A DNA stretch of 64,000 bases from BMS3ABIN04 sp964553325 (GTDB lineage Bacteria; Bacteroidota; Ignavibacteria; Ignavibacteriales; Melioribacteraceae). Made by a program: the position numbers and the translations under genes. The first letter of the stretch is position 1. Each line of letters begins with the position of its first letter. Shown piece after piece: positions 25,806-33,533 of the stretch. The notes under the pieces are model-generated. The model was not told where the DNA came from. It saw nothing but the letters and a program-made list of their open reading frames with translations, and made no database searches. The DNA is taken from NCBI GenBank assembly GCA_964553325.1, contig CAZKKI010000034.1, positions 1-64,000 on the forward strand, given 5' to 3'.

Positions 25806-26618
25806 CTATTTTAATTTCGGAAGAGAAAATGAAAACGTACTTCCTTCCGGTGTACTGTTATACCATAAATTTCCGTTATGGACTTTTATGATTTTGTTGG
25901 ATAGGATTAATCCCAATCCAACCGACTTTTCTTTATTTTGGTTAATGGTTTTTACAATTCCTTCGTAATCCAGCAAATTCACCGATGAATCGATACCTTC
26001 GCCTTTATCTTTAATATGCACCGAAACGAAATTAAAATCCGTAGTGAACTTTACTTTTACGCATGAATTTTCGGGAGAATATTTAATCGCATTTTCAAGT
26101 AAATTTTTCAACGCGAGCGAAAGAAGATTCCTGTTGGCGTTTACTTTAATTTCTTCGCCGAATTTTTCAACCGTTATGTTCACATTTTTCTTGGAGGCTT
26201 TATTCTTTGCATTTTGCACTTCTTCCAAAACAAAATCGTACAAATCAACCTGTTCGAATTCCAATTCGTAATTACCGTTGCTTAAAAATGTCCAGTTCAC
26301 AAAATTTTCGAAAGCGTCGTACAGATTCTTTGCCGTAGAATTGATTTGCTTTACGAAAAATTTCTTTTCGTCTTCATCCATCATGTCGAAATCCATTTCC
26401 AACATTTCGGCGAAACCCAGCAAAGTGCCGAAAGGATTTTTTATATTGTGCGTTAAAAATGAAAAGAACTCTTCTTCGGTTACACCGGAATCAAGATTGT
26501 CTTCCGGTTGAGGAGGTATCGTATCTTCGGGTTTCACATTAATTTTTCGCGAATCCGTGCGGTTCGTTTTGAAGAGCTTTTTTCTCGGTATAACTTTTAA
26601 AGATTTCAAATTACTCAT
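25806..26618 (-). CDS. Soluble sensor histidine kinase
   Basis: 270 residues with no membrane helix. After a basic, disordered N-terminus (about 1-45), the H-box carries His57 in FLTHNIKNPFGTLLGFAEML. The HATPase domain follows with NLLENAIKYS, DKGEGIDSS, a degenerate G1/F region and SVGLGLILSNKII. There is no PAS or other sensory domain, so the input is probably another protein or a phosphorelay. No response-regulator gene adjoins it; the nearest is at 29343. An FNR-like palindrome lies 64-77 bases upstream of the ATG. The small gene at 25587 follows in the same unit. Confidence 0.9.
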   Translation of the reverse strand: MSNLKSLKVIPRKKLFKTNRTDSRKINVKPEDTIPPQPEDNLDSGVTEEEFFSFLTHNIKNPFGTLLGFAEMLEMDFDMMDEDEKKFFVKQINSTAKNLYDAFENFVNWTFLSNGNYELEFEQVDLYDFVLEEVQNAKNKASKKNVNITVEKFGEEIKVNANRNLLSLALKNLLENAIKYSPENSCVKVKFTTDFNFVSVHIKDKGEGIDSSVNLLDYEGIVKTINQNKEKSVGLGLILSNKIIKVHNGNLWYNSTPEGSTFSFSLPKLK

Positions 26619-26681
26619 TTGCGCCGGTTGAAAACATCGAATTTATCACTTTCCAAATAAATGATTCCGTTAAAAGAAAAA

Positions 26682-26695
26682 ATGATTTAAATCAA
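26682..26695 (-). promoter_or_regulatory. FNR/CRP-type operator upstream of the soluble kinase
   Basis: On the leftward strand this is TTGATTTAAATCAT, nine of ten matches to the FNR half-sites TTGAT-N4-ATCAA. Its centre is about 70 bases before the ATG at 26618, which fits binding near -41 with a short leader. A weaker related site (TTGATTTACGTCAC, 26710-26723) lies next to it. Confidence 0.45.
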
Positions 26696-26767
26696 AATGC
26701 ATCGGCAAATTGATTTACGTCACCAACATTATTAAATACGCCAAAAACCGCTTGTTTACGATTTTAA

Positions 26768-26983
26768 TTAATGCGAAAAAATGTTGGAAATATATTTTTT
26801 TAACTTCTCCTGATCATTTTTGTCGGGATACCGCTTCTCAATTTTACGGTAACATTCGTTAATTATCCTTTTTGCGTTCCCGTTTTTTTTACTTTCCTCC
26901 GGCGATTCGTGAATATCCAGTTCTTTGCTTACCTCTCTAATTAGAATGTAAGCCGAAAGAGAAGTTTCGTAATATAATTCCAT
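26768..26983 (-). CDS. Small hypothetical protein
   Basis: 71 residues from the ATG at 26983 (MELYYETSLSAYIL), preferred over an upstream TTG because GGGAG sits at a plausible distance. It is charged and helical: EVSKELDIHESPEESKKNG in the middle, and a basic C-terminal helix NDQEKLKKYISNIFSH. Not recognised, with no motifs. It lies upstream of, and in the same direction as, the soluble kinase but 150 bases away. Confidence is limited by its small size. Confidence 0.5.
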   Translation of the reverse strand: MELYYETSLSAYILIREVSKELDIHESPEESKKNGNAKRIINECYRKIEKRYPDKNDQEKLKKYISNIFSH

Positions 26984-27510
26984 TCCTTTTGCTCCCAATA
27001 GTTTTACAATAATTTGGGATCCCCTTTTGCACCTTTCAGCGGAGCATTTTAAAGGCGACTTCGACGTTTTAATGATATTACTATCGAAAATGCCTTAAGT
27101 TTTTTAAGTCATGCTACGCTTTTTTAGTTAATTCCAATAATAATGCCAACAGATAATTTTTTAAAAAATCGATGATATAAACAAAAACAGCGATTTTTAC
27201 GGTATTTATGGAATTAATTTGAGATTTATGTCTGAAAATGGTTCACGGGTCGAAAAACTACCGCGAGGCAACTGTGAAGTCGTGTTTAATACCAACTCCG
27301 TTTTAAGTGAATTACCAAACGGTTTTTTGCAAACTAACAATGGTACTCGGGTAAAGTACAAAAAATAATTCCATTGCATCAAAAACCCTTGTTTTTTCTT
27401 GACATATTTATCCGATTTTATTATATATTCAACCGGATTAAAAAAACGGTCTCTCACGAAAATAGTAATATTCTAATAGATTCATTCATTTCAATATTGA
27501 GAGGTGAGAG
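26984..27510. other. Intergenic region with the promoter of the LVIVD gene
   Basis: About 530 bases. It contains a good sigma-70-like promoter at 27399-27427 and an AT-rich hairpin AAAAATCG/CGATTTTT (27164-27171 with 27191-27198). An 83-codon leftward frame at 27206-27457 overlaps the promoter, has no ribosome site and looks like chance. Confidence 0.5.
27399..27427 (+). promoter_or_regulatory. Sigma-70-like promoter of the LVIVD exoprotein gene
   Basis: TTGACA at 27399-27404 is a perfect -35 hexamer; a -10-like TATATA lies at 27422-27427 with a 17-base spacer. The start codon is about 84 bases downstream, with GAGAGGTGAGAG as ribosome site. The motif is unusual in this window, where most genes show none. 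Confidence 0.5.
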
Positions 27511-28803
27511 ATGAAATATGCGGTAATCGTTTTACTGCTTTCAATCACTCTTTCCGCCCAAACTTCCCAAAATTTAACGTTGTTAGGCGAGTACCAGGGC
27601 CGTTACCTCACAAACGTAACCGCTTCGGGCAATTATGCATTTTTAACCGAAAGTAACGACTTTAGCAGTTACGGTGAAATTAAAATTCTAGATGTTTCGG
27701 ATCCTTCTTCAATTACGGAAGCCGGAAGCTATTACTCAACCGATGAATTCCAACCCGTTTCAATTGAAATCGAGGGCAATCATCTATTCGTCGGTTCATC
27801 GGTTCCGGATTTAAGAATTTTAGACGTTTCGGATGTTTCGGCGCCAAAAGTAATTAGCCGATACGAAGATTATTGTTTAGATATCCAAGTTGAAGGAAAT
27901 GTTGCTTACGTAGCGGCTCAAACTGAAGGATTATTAACATTAAACATCAGCAATTTGAACAGTATCGGGGAAATCGGATTCTTCGAACCCGACGGTGAAG
28001 CATTAGCCGTTTTCGTAAAAGATAATCACGCTTATTTGGCTTACGGTTTGTATGGTTTAAGAATTGCCGATGTTTCAAAGTTGGATGACCCCGTACAAGT
28101 GGGATATTTCGATACGCCGGAATATTGCTTTGATGTATTCCTCAAAGATAATTACATTTTACTGGCCGACCACACAAACGGTTTATTAATTCTGGATGGA
28201 AGCGACTTGAGCTCAATCAACCAAATTACTCAATTGAAATTTGAGAATTCGAGCATTAGACAAGTTATTGTCGAAAACAATTTCGCATACCTTGCCGACG
28301 CCGGCTTCGGCGTTAGGATTCTGGATATTTCCAACATATCGTCACCCGTTGAAATAGGTTATTATCAAATTACGGGCGGGTCTTTTAAAATATTTGTAAG
28401 TGGCAACAAAATCTATTCGGTAAACTACGACGGTTTAACAATATTGCAAAACGATTTGTTAACGGGTATAAAAACCGAAACGCCGGCCCTCTTACAATTT
28501 GAACTTTACCAAAATTACCCAAACCCGTTCAATCCGAGCACGACGATAAAATACACGATTTCGCACAACCCTTCCATTTCAAATGCCAAACAAACAAGCA
28601 GCGGGTTTCCGGTTACTTTAAAAGTTTACGATGTTTTAGGTCGCGAAGTAACAACACTCGTCGATGAAAAACAATCGCCCGGCAATTACGAAGTTAATTT
28701 TAACGCCACCTCCCTTCAAGGTGAAATTCCGGGAGGAATATATTTTTACAAACTAACGGTGGGAGATTTTTCGGATGTCAAGAAAATGATTTTTTTGAAG
28801 TAG
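27511..28803 (+). CDS. Secreted LVIVD-repeat protein with T9SS sorting domain
   Basis: 430 residues. A signal peptide (MKYAVIVLLLSITLSAQ) leads into about six LVIVD propeller repeats of about 42 residues (IKILDVSDPSS, LRILDVSDVSA, LRIADVSKLDD, LLILDGSDLSS, VRILDISNISS). The C-terminus, from about 335, is a type IX sorting domain with LYQNYPNPFNPSTTIKYTI. It is exported to the cell surface; LVIVD proteins are thought to form propellers but their ligands are unknown. It has its own promoter and is followed by a strong hairpin, so it is probably a single-gene transcript. Confidence 0.9.
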   Translation: MKYAVIVLLLSITLSAQTSQNLTLLGEYQGRYLTNVTASGNYAFLTESNDFSSYGEIKILDVSDPSSITEAGSYYSTDEFQPVSIEIEGNHLFVGSSVPDLRILDVSDVSAPKVISRYEDYCLDIQVEGNVAYVAAQTEGLLTLNISNLNSIGEIGFFEPDGEALAVFVKDNHAYLAYGLYGLRIADVSKLDDPVQVGYFDTPEYCFDVFLKDNYILLADHTNGLLILDGSDLSSINQITQLKFENSSIRQVIVENNFAYLADAGFGVRILDISNISSPVEIGYYQITGGSFKIFVSGNKIYSVNYDGLTILQNDLLTGIKTETPALLQFELYQNYPNPFNPSTTIKYTISHNPSISNAKQTSSGFPVTLKVYDVLGREVTTLVDEKQSPGNYEVNFNATSLQGEIPGGIYFYKLTVGDFSDVKKMIFLK

Positions 28804-28828
28804 AAACAATCACATCCTTTCTATTTTA

Positions 28829-28859
28829 AAAGCCCGGTATTTTTGAAACGCCGGGCTTT
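28829..28859 (+). terminator. Rho-independent terminator after the LVIVD gene
   Basis: AAAGCCCGG (28829-28837) pairs with CCGGGCTTT (28851-28859) across a 13-base loop. The 3' T run is short (TTTG), but the GC-rich stem and position directly after the stop make a terminator likely. Confidence 0.7.
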
Positions 28860-28929
28860 GTGACGAAACACCGTTTTTTATGATGTAAATCCTAAACCAA
28901 ATCACTCATTTTGAGAATTTTCCTTAAAA

Positions 28930-28945
28930 TGTGTGTTACCTCACA
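28930..28945. promoter_or_regulatory. CRP-type operator upstream of a small membrane protein gene
   Basis: TGTGT-GTTACC-TCACA matches nine of ten positions of the CRP consensus TGTGA-N6-TCACA. It lies 65-80 bases before the ATG at 29010. A TAATTTG element at 28968-28974, resembling the -7 box of Bacteroidota promoters, follows at about the right distance for activation. Confidence 0.5.
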
Positions 28946-29009
28946 GCATCGGGAAACCTGTTTCTGCTAATTTGCTACCGAAAACAGAAATAATTATATC
29001 GAACAAGAA

Positions 29010-29318
29010 ATGAAAAGAAGATTTCAAAACATGACGAAAAGAAAAAACCAGGTTGTAAACAAAAACGTTTTCAGCTTAAGTTTTGCGTGGATTTCTGGTT
29101 TTGTTTTCACGTTCGCAATTTTGGTTTTAAGTAAAATAATCGGCTATGAAATTATTACGCAACAAAGTTACACCGGCGTTTCAAATAACTTGTTGCTTGC
29201 ATTAAATTTTGTTAAAAAATCCATACAAGCGCCCGAAATCATTCTTTCGGTAATGGGGGGATTTTTATCGTTCGGATTAAGGTATTTGTTCCTTTTCGGA
29301 AAACCGTATTCCGTTTAA
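29010..29318 (+). CDS. Small membrane protein (two helices)
   Basis: 102 residues. A basic N-terminus (MKRRFQNMTKRKNQ) is followed by helix 1 (FSLSFAWISGFVFTFAILVL), a periplasmic loop of about 25 residues, and helix 2 (IILSVMGGFLSFGLRYLFLF) with a short basic end. Not recognised. It begins an operon with the response regulator at 29343, 24 bases later, and has a CRP-like site upstream. It shares size, topology and a CRP-like site with the proteins at 30058 and 30525, which suggests a paralogous or functionally linked set. Confidence 0.6.
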   Translation: MKRRFQNMTKRKNQVVNKNVFSLSFAWISGFVFTFAILVLSKIIGYEIITQQSYTGVSNNLLLALNFVKKSIQAPEIILSVMGGFLSFGLRYLFLFGKPYSV

Positions 29319-29342
29319 TCAACAAAAAATGAGGAAAATAAA

Positions 29343-29840
29343 ATGTTTAACGTATTACTTGTAGAAGACAACAGCGGAACAAGGATTTTGTTGAAAAAAA
29401 TATTAACAAGGAAGTTTTATTGCAAAGTTTATACAGCTAACGACGGTCTTGAAGCTCTTAAAATGATTCAAATTCATAAACCCGATTTCATAATTTTGGA
29501 TTATATGATGCCGCAAATGGACGGATACGAATTTCTGAAGGAAATCCGTTACAAAAAGGATTTCCACGATATACCGGTAATTATGATTACCGCCATAAAC
29601 GAAAAGTTGGCGCTTAAAAAGGTTCTTTCGCTCGGTATTTCGGATTACATTCTCAAACCGTTTAATATCGAAACCACAATGGAAAAAATTGCGAAGATAA
29701 TGTACAACAGAAACAATACGCTTCACAGAAAATTGGACGGTCTGGAAAAACGAATAGAAACTTTGGAAAAAAGAAACAAAGAATTAAAGAAAAACCATTA
29801 CGCTCCTTCGTTGATTGATAAGAAAATTTTCCTCAACTAA
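29343..29840 (+). CDS. Single-domain response regulator with coiled-coil tail
   Basis: 165 residues. The receiver domain (about 1-120) has the acidic pair in VEDNSG, phospho-acceptor Asp53 in FIILDYMMP and the conserved Lys in YILKPFNIE. The remaining residues form a charged coiled coil (KLDGLEKRIETLEKRNKELKK) in place of an output domain. It is probably a phosphorylation-dependent partner-binding protein or a relay element. No kinase adjoins it; the soluble kinase at 25806 is the nearest. GAGGAAAATAAA gives a good ribosome site. A strong terminator follows. Confidence 0.9.
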   Translation: MFNVLLVEDNSGTRILLKKILTRKFYCKVYTANDGLEALKMIQIHKPDFIILDYMMPQMDGYEFLKEIRYKKDFHDIPVIMITAINEKLALKKVLSLGISDYILKPFNIETTMEKIAKIMYNRNNTLHRKLDGLEKRIETLEKRNKELKKNHYAPSLIDKKIFLN

Positions 29841-29860
29841 GAAGTAATGAACAAATACCG

Positions 29861-29897
29861 GGACTTAAACCGAATTTCGGTTTAAGTCCTTTTTTTT
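29861..29897 (+). terminator. Rho-independent terminator
   Basis: A perfect 13-base stem, GGACTTAAACCGA (29861-29873) with TCGGTTTAAGTCC (29877-29889), closes on a three-base loop and is followed by eight T. It ends the small-protein/response-regulator transcript. Confidence 0.9.
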
Positions 29898-29924
29898 ATT
29901 TTACCCGTCAATTAACCGCAAATC

Positions 29925-29940
29925 TGTAATCCACGTCACA
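29925..29940. promoter_or_regulatory. CRP-like operator upstream of the second small membrane protein
   Basis: TGTAA-TCCACG-TCACA keeps the spacing of the CRP consensus with nine of ten half-site matches. It lies 118-133 bases before the ATG at 30058. No clear -10 box is seen at the ideal distance, so it is weaker than the site at 28930. Confidence 0.4.
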
Positions 29941-30057
29941 AAAAACTTATAATTTCGGCTGAAAACAAACAATATTTATCCGTCATCACAGACAAACAAA
30001 GGGAAAAGTTGTTTATTGGAAGTGAAAAATTAATTAACTGTTTATAGGTCAACAACA

Positions 30058-30351
30058 ATGGAAAAAATAATATTAAAACAAACCGTAACGAAAGCAAATA
30101 AAAAAGCTTTTGTTAACGACGTAAAAAATTTACTTTTATCGCCAATTGCTCACGGCATAATTGGAGCAATAATTTTTCTTTCCACCATGCTTGTAATTAA
30201 AATGTTCGCTTTGCGAATTGTTGAAGACTACAATTTATTAATCGGTACTCAAGAGTTGGTTTTAACTTTGCTTGTCGGAACATTCTTCTTTACCGTTCAA
30301 TTGTTAGCAAAAATCAAGTTAACTAAATTTTATCAGGATTACCGAAAGTAA
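30058..30351 (+). CDS. Small membrane protein (two helices)
   Basis: 97 residues. A basic N-terminal segment (MEKIILKQTVTKANKKAF) is followed by helix 1 (IAHGIIGAIIFLSTMLVIKM), a loop with VEDYNLLIGTQE, helix 2 (LVLTLLVGTFFFTVQLLAKI) and a basic end (KLTKFYQDYRK). Not recognised. It has the same two-helix topology as the genes at 29010 and 30525 and its own CRP-like site upstream. The family and its role are unknown. Confidence 0.55.
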   Translation: MEKIILKQTVTKANKKAFVNDVKNLLLSPIAHGIIGAIIFLSTMLVIKMFALRIVEDYNLLIGTQELVLTLLVGTFFFTVQLLAKIKLTKFYQDYRK

Positions 30352-30455
30352 AGTTACGGTGGAAATGATAAATTAACGCCGGATTTTCTATTCCGGATTA
30401 TTCCGATTTTTAAATTCCAACCGCTTTTTCCTACTTATATTTCCAAAAAGTAATT

Positions 30456-30471
30456 TGTGATTAAAATCATT
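30456..30471. promoter_or_regulatory. FNR/CRP-like operator upstream of the third small membrane protein
   Basis: TGTGA-TTAAAA-TCATT matches eight of ten CRP positions and also fits the FNR pattern (GTGAT-TAAA-ATCAT, eight of ten). It lies 54-69 bases before the ATG at 30525, and a TATATC sequence at 30495-30500 could serve as -10 box. Confidence 0.45.
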
Positions 30472-30524
30472 GATTTTTAAACCCCCATTCTTCTTATATC
30501 GAGTAAAATATATCGGAGCACCAA

Positions 30525-30797
30525 ATGTTAAACGCAGCACTTCAAACAAATACCGGCGGGAAAAAATTAACTTACAAAATTCTTACCGATTGCTTTCAAA
30601 CCGGACTGTTCGGTTTTGCGGTAATTTTCACCTTCTTGCTGCTTTACCGACTTTTTTATTACGCTTTAACGGAAGTTTACACTTTCCAAATGGGAATTGA
30701 AGACGTAAAAACGGCTTTCGAAGGATTTGTTTTGTTTTACATTGTAGATTTTTTAAGAAGTATAATAAAAAACAGAAAAAAGCGATCGAATAAATAA
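30525..30797 (+). CDS. Small membrane protein (two helices)
   Basis: 90 residues. Soluble N-terminus (MLNAALQTNTGGKKLTYKIL), helix 1 (GLFGFAVIFTFLLLYRLFYY), a short loop with VYTFQMGIEDVKTA, helix 2 (FEGFVLFYIVDFLR) and a strongly basic tail (KNRKKRSNK). Not recognised. It is the third member of a set of small two-helix proteins at 29.0-30.8 kb, each preceded by a CRP/FNR-like palindrome. A hairpin follows its stop. Confidence 0.55.
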   Translation: MLNAALQTNTGGKKLTYKILTDCFQTGLFGFAVIFTFLLLYRLFYYALTEVYTFQMGIEDVKTAFEGFVLFYIVDFLRSIIKNRKKRSNK

Positions 30798-30800
30798 AAA

Positions 30801-30830
30801 AAAAGAACAACCGTTACCGATTGTTCTTTT
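30801..30830. terminator. Bidirectional hairpin terminator
   Basis: AAAAGAACAA (30801-30810) pairs with TTGTTCTTTT (30821-30830), with a ten-base loop that can pair further (CCG with CGA-type mismatches). It sits four bases after the stop of the small membrane protein and 25 bases from the sdhB stop, and is A-rich on one side and T-rich on the other, as expected for convergent genes. Confidence 0.7.
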
Positions 30831-30854
30831 CCCGTCAATTTTATTTAATAAAAA

Positions 30855-31625
30855 TCAAATATCCACTTCCTGTTCAACAAACTTGGCTTTAATAAAATCC
30901 CTGTTCATTCTGGCTATATTAGTAATCGAAATACCTTTCGGGCATTCGGCTTCGCAAGCGTAAGTGTTGGTACAACTTCCGAATCCCGCTTCATCCATAG
31001 CGGCAACCATTGTTTGAACTCTTTTATATCTTTCGGGTTGACCTTGAGGGAGGAGAGCATATTGCGATACTTTCGCACCGACGAACAACATTGCCGAAGA
31101 ATTTTTGCAAGCAGCAACGCACGCTCCGCATCCTATGCATTCGGCCGCATCCAACGCGGCAGCAGCAACATCTTTGGGAATCGGTATTGTGTTAGCATCC
31201 GGGGCACCGCCGGTATTAAACGAAACGTATGCTCCGGCTTGTTGAATTTTATCGAACGCCGACCGGTCAACAATCAAATCCCGTATAATCGGGAAAGCCG
31301 CCGCTCGGAACGGTTCCAAATAAATAACATCTCCGTCTTTGAAATTCCTCATGTGCAACTGGCATGTTGCCGTTTTAGGTAAAGGTCCGTGCGGATGACC
31401 GTTAATTACAATTCCGCAAGTTCCGCAAATACCTTCGCGGCAATCGCTTTCGAATGCGACGGGGCGTTTCCCTTCCCTTTCCAAATCGTTGTTCAATTCG
31501 TCCAGCATTTCAAGAATCGAGGCATCGGGAGAAATTGAAACTTTAAATTCTTCAAATTGCCCCTTATCGTTCGGAGAATTCTGTCTCCATATTTTCAACG
31601 TCAGATTTAACTTTTCTCCACCCAT
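30855..31625 (-). CDS. sdhB: Succinate dehydrogenase / fumarate reductase iron-sulfur subunit
   Basis: 256 residues. The plant-type [2Fe-2S] ligands lie in CREGICGTCG and the later Cys of TATC; the [4Fe-4S] and [3Fe-4S] ligands lie in CIGCGACVAACK and CTNTYACEAECPKG. It passes electrons between the flavoprotein and the membrane quinone site, linking the TCA cycle with respiration. Its ATG shares one base with the sdhA stop (TAATG), which means tight coupling. Order sdhC-sdhA-sdhB as in Gram-positive and b558-type enzymes. Confidence 0.96.
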   Translation of the reverse strand: MGGEKLNLTLKIWRQNSPNDKGQFEEFKVSISPDASILEMLDELNNDLEREGKRPVAFESDCREGICGTCGIVINGHPHGPLPKTATCQLHMRNFKDGDVIYLEPFRAAAFPIIRDLIVDRSAFDKIQQAGAYVSFNTGGAPDANTIPIPKDVAAAALDAAECIGCGACVAACKNSSAMLFVGAKVSQYALLPQGQPERYKRVQTMVAAMDEAGFGSCTNTYACEAECPKGISITNIARMNRDFIKAKFVEQEVDI

Positions 31626-33532
31626 TATTTATAACTCCTAGTGGCTAGTTTTACATATTCGAATTTAAGGTCTTCTTTATGTAATTCCCATTCTCCTAAT
31701 TTTTTAAACTCCCAAGCGGCAACGTACGCATATTCTTCGTCGTTTCTCAAAGCTTCGCCTTCTTCCGTTTGATATTCTTCACGGAAGTGAGCGCCGCACG
31801 ATTCGTTTCTGTTAAGCGCATCAACAGCCATTAATTCGCCTAATTCGAGAAAATCGGCAACTCTGCCGGCTCTTTCCAAAGTTTGATTTAATTCCTCTCC
31901 GGTTCCCACCACTTTAACGTCGTTCCAAAATTCTTCTCTCAATTGTCTGATTTCTTCGATTACCTCTTTAAGACCTTTTTCGTTTCGGGACATTCCCACT
32001 TTATCCATGAGCAAGTGCCCCAAACGTTTATGTATTTCATCTACCGTTTGTTTACCGTCGATCGATAACAGTTTTGCGATTCCTTCTTTTACGTTATCCT
32101 CAACTTCTTTGAATTCGGCTCTGTCGGTATCAACTTTTTCCGGTTTTTCCGAAGCTAGGTAATTTCCGATCGTATAAGGAATAACGAAATAACCGTCGGC
32201 TAAACCTTGCATCAAAGCGCTGGCGCCCAATCTATTCGCTCCGTGATCGGAGAAATTGGCTTCGCCAAGTACGAACAAGCCCGGGATGTTGCTCATCAAG
32301 TTGTAATCGACCCACAAACCGCCCATTGTGTAATGAGGTGCGGGGTAAATTTTCATCGGTACTTCATACGGATTTTCGCCGGTAATATTTTCGTACATTT
32401 CGAACAGATTACCGTATTTCTCTTCAATAACTTTTTTACCTACTCGTTTAATTGCATCGGAAAAATCGAGATAAACCGCTCTTTCCCCGTTAATGCCGCG
32501 TCCTTCGTCGCAAACATATTTGGCATTTCTCGAGGCAACATCCCGCGGTACCAAATTACCGAACGCCGGATATTTTCTTTCCAAATAATAATCTCTGTCT
32601 TCTTCCGGAATTTCGTTCGGTGGTCTGTTATCGCCCGCTTTTTTCGGCACCCAAATTCTTCCGTCGTTTCGTAAGCTTTCGCTCATCAATACCAATTTGG
32701 ATTGACCTTCGCCGTGAACAGGCAGGCAAGTGGGATGAATTTGAGTAAAAGAAGGATTTGCAAACAAAGCGCCTCGCTTATGCGCCCGCCATGCTGCCGT
32801 TGCATTCGAATTCATTGCGTTTGTGGACAGAAAATAAACGTTCGAGTAACCGCCGGTTGCCAAAATAACCGCTTGTGCCGAATATCTTTCGATTTCACCG
32901 GTCAACAAGTTCCGCACAACAATTCCTTGTGCCCTTCCGTTCACCAAAACCAAATCCAACATTTCACGCCGATGATAAACGGTTACGTTTCCGTTTTTAA
33001 TTTGCCTGTTAAGCGAGCTGTAGGCACCGAGCAACAACTGTTGACCCGTTTCACCTCGCGCATAAAAAGTTCGGGATACTTGCGCACCGCCGAACGAACG
33101 GTTTGCAAGAAGTCCGCCGTATTCCCTTGCAAACGGTACACCTTGTGCAACACATTGATCGATAATATTATTGGATACTTCGGCAAGTCGGTAAACATTT
33201 GCTTCGCGCGAACGGAAGTCGCCGCCTTTTACCGTATCGTAAAACAATCTGTAAACCGAATCCCCGTCGTTTTGATAATTTTTCGCAGCATTAATTCCGC
33301 CTTGTGCCGCAATCGAATGCGCTCTTCTACTTGAATCGTGATAAGTGAATACTTTCACTTTATAACCCAATTCGCCTAACGTAGCGGCTGCGGAAGCGCC
33401 CGCCAAACCGGTTCCCACTACAATCAAATCGTATTTTCTTTTGTTAGCGGGATTTACCAGCTTCATGCTGAACTTATGATTGTTCCATTTTTCGGCTATA
33501 TTTCCTTCGGGAACTTTTGATTCTAATTTCAT
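31625..33532 (-). CDS. sdhA: Succinate dehydrogenase / fumarate reductase flavoprotein subunit
   Basis: 635 residues. N-terminal FAD-binding region VVGTGLAGASAAATLG, the HSIAAQGGINAA motif with the His that covalently binds FAD, substrate and catalytic motifs such as TGGYSNVYFLSTN and RLGASALMQGLADG. It oxidises succinate to fumarate, or the reverse, at the cytosolic face of the complex. GGAGG just before the ATG lies inside the sdhC end, and the stop overlaps the sdhB start. The exact direction in vivo cannot be read from sequence. Confidence 0.96.
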   Translation of the reverse strand: MKLESKVPEGNIAEKWNNHKFSMKLVNPANKRKYDLIVVGTGLAGASAAATLGELGYKVKVFTYHDSSRRAHSIAAQGGINAAKNYQNDGDSVYRLFYDTVKGGDFRSREANVYRLAEVSNNIIDQCVAQGVPFAREYGGLLANRSFGGAQVSRTFYARGETGQQLLLGAYSSLNRQIKNGNVTVYHRREMLDLVLVNGRAQGIVVRNLLTGEIERYSAQAVILATGGYSNVYFLSTNAMNSNATAAWRAHKRGALFANPSFTQIHPTCLPVHGEGQSKLVLMSESLRNDGRIWVPKKAGDNRPPNEIPEEDRDYYLERKYPAFGNLVPRDVASRNAKYVCDEGRGINGERAVYLDFSDAIKRVGKKVIEEKYGNLFEMYENITGENPYEVPMKIYPAPHYTMGGLWVDYNLMSNIPGLFVLGEANFSDHGANRLGASALMQGLADGYFVIPYTIGNYLASEKPEKVDTDRAEFKEVEDNVKEGIAKLLSIDGKQTVDEIHKRLGHLLMDKVGMSRNEKGLKEVIEEIRQLREEFWNDVKVVGTGEELNQTLERAGRVADFLELGELMAVDALNRNESCGAHFREEYQTEEGEALRNDEEYAYVAAWEFKKLGEWELHKEDLKFEYVKLATRSYK

Positions 33533-33533
33533 T

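Noticed and set aside
27206..27457. 83-codon leftward frame
   Set aside because: It overlaps the promoter of the LVIVD gene, lacks a ribosome site and has no protein-like pattern.
32207..33334. Two long frames opposite sdhA
   Set aside because: Antisense shadows of sdhA without ribosome sites or recognisable protein features.
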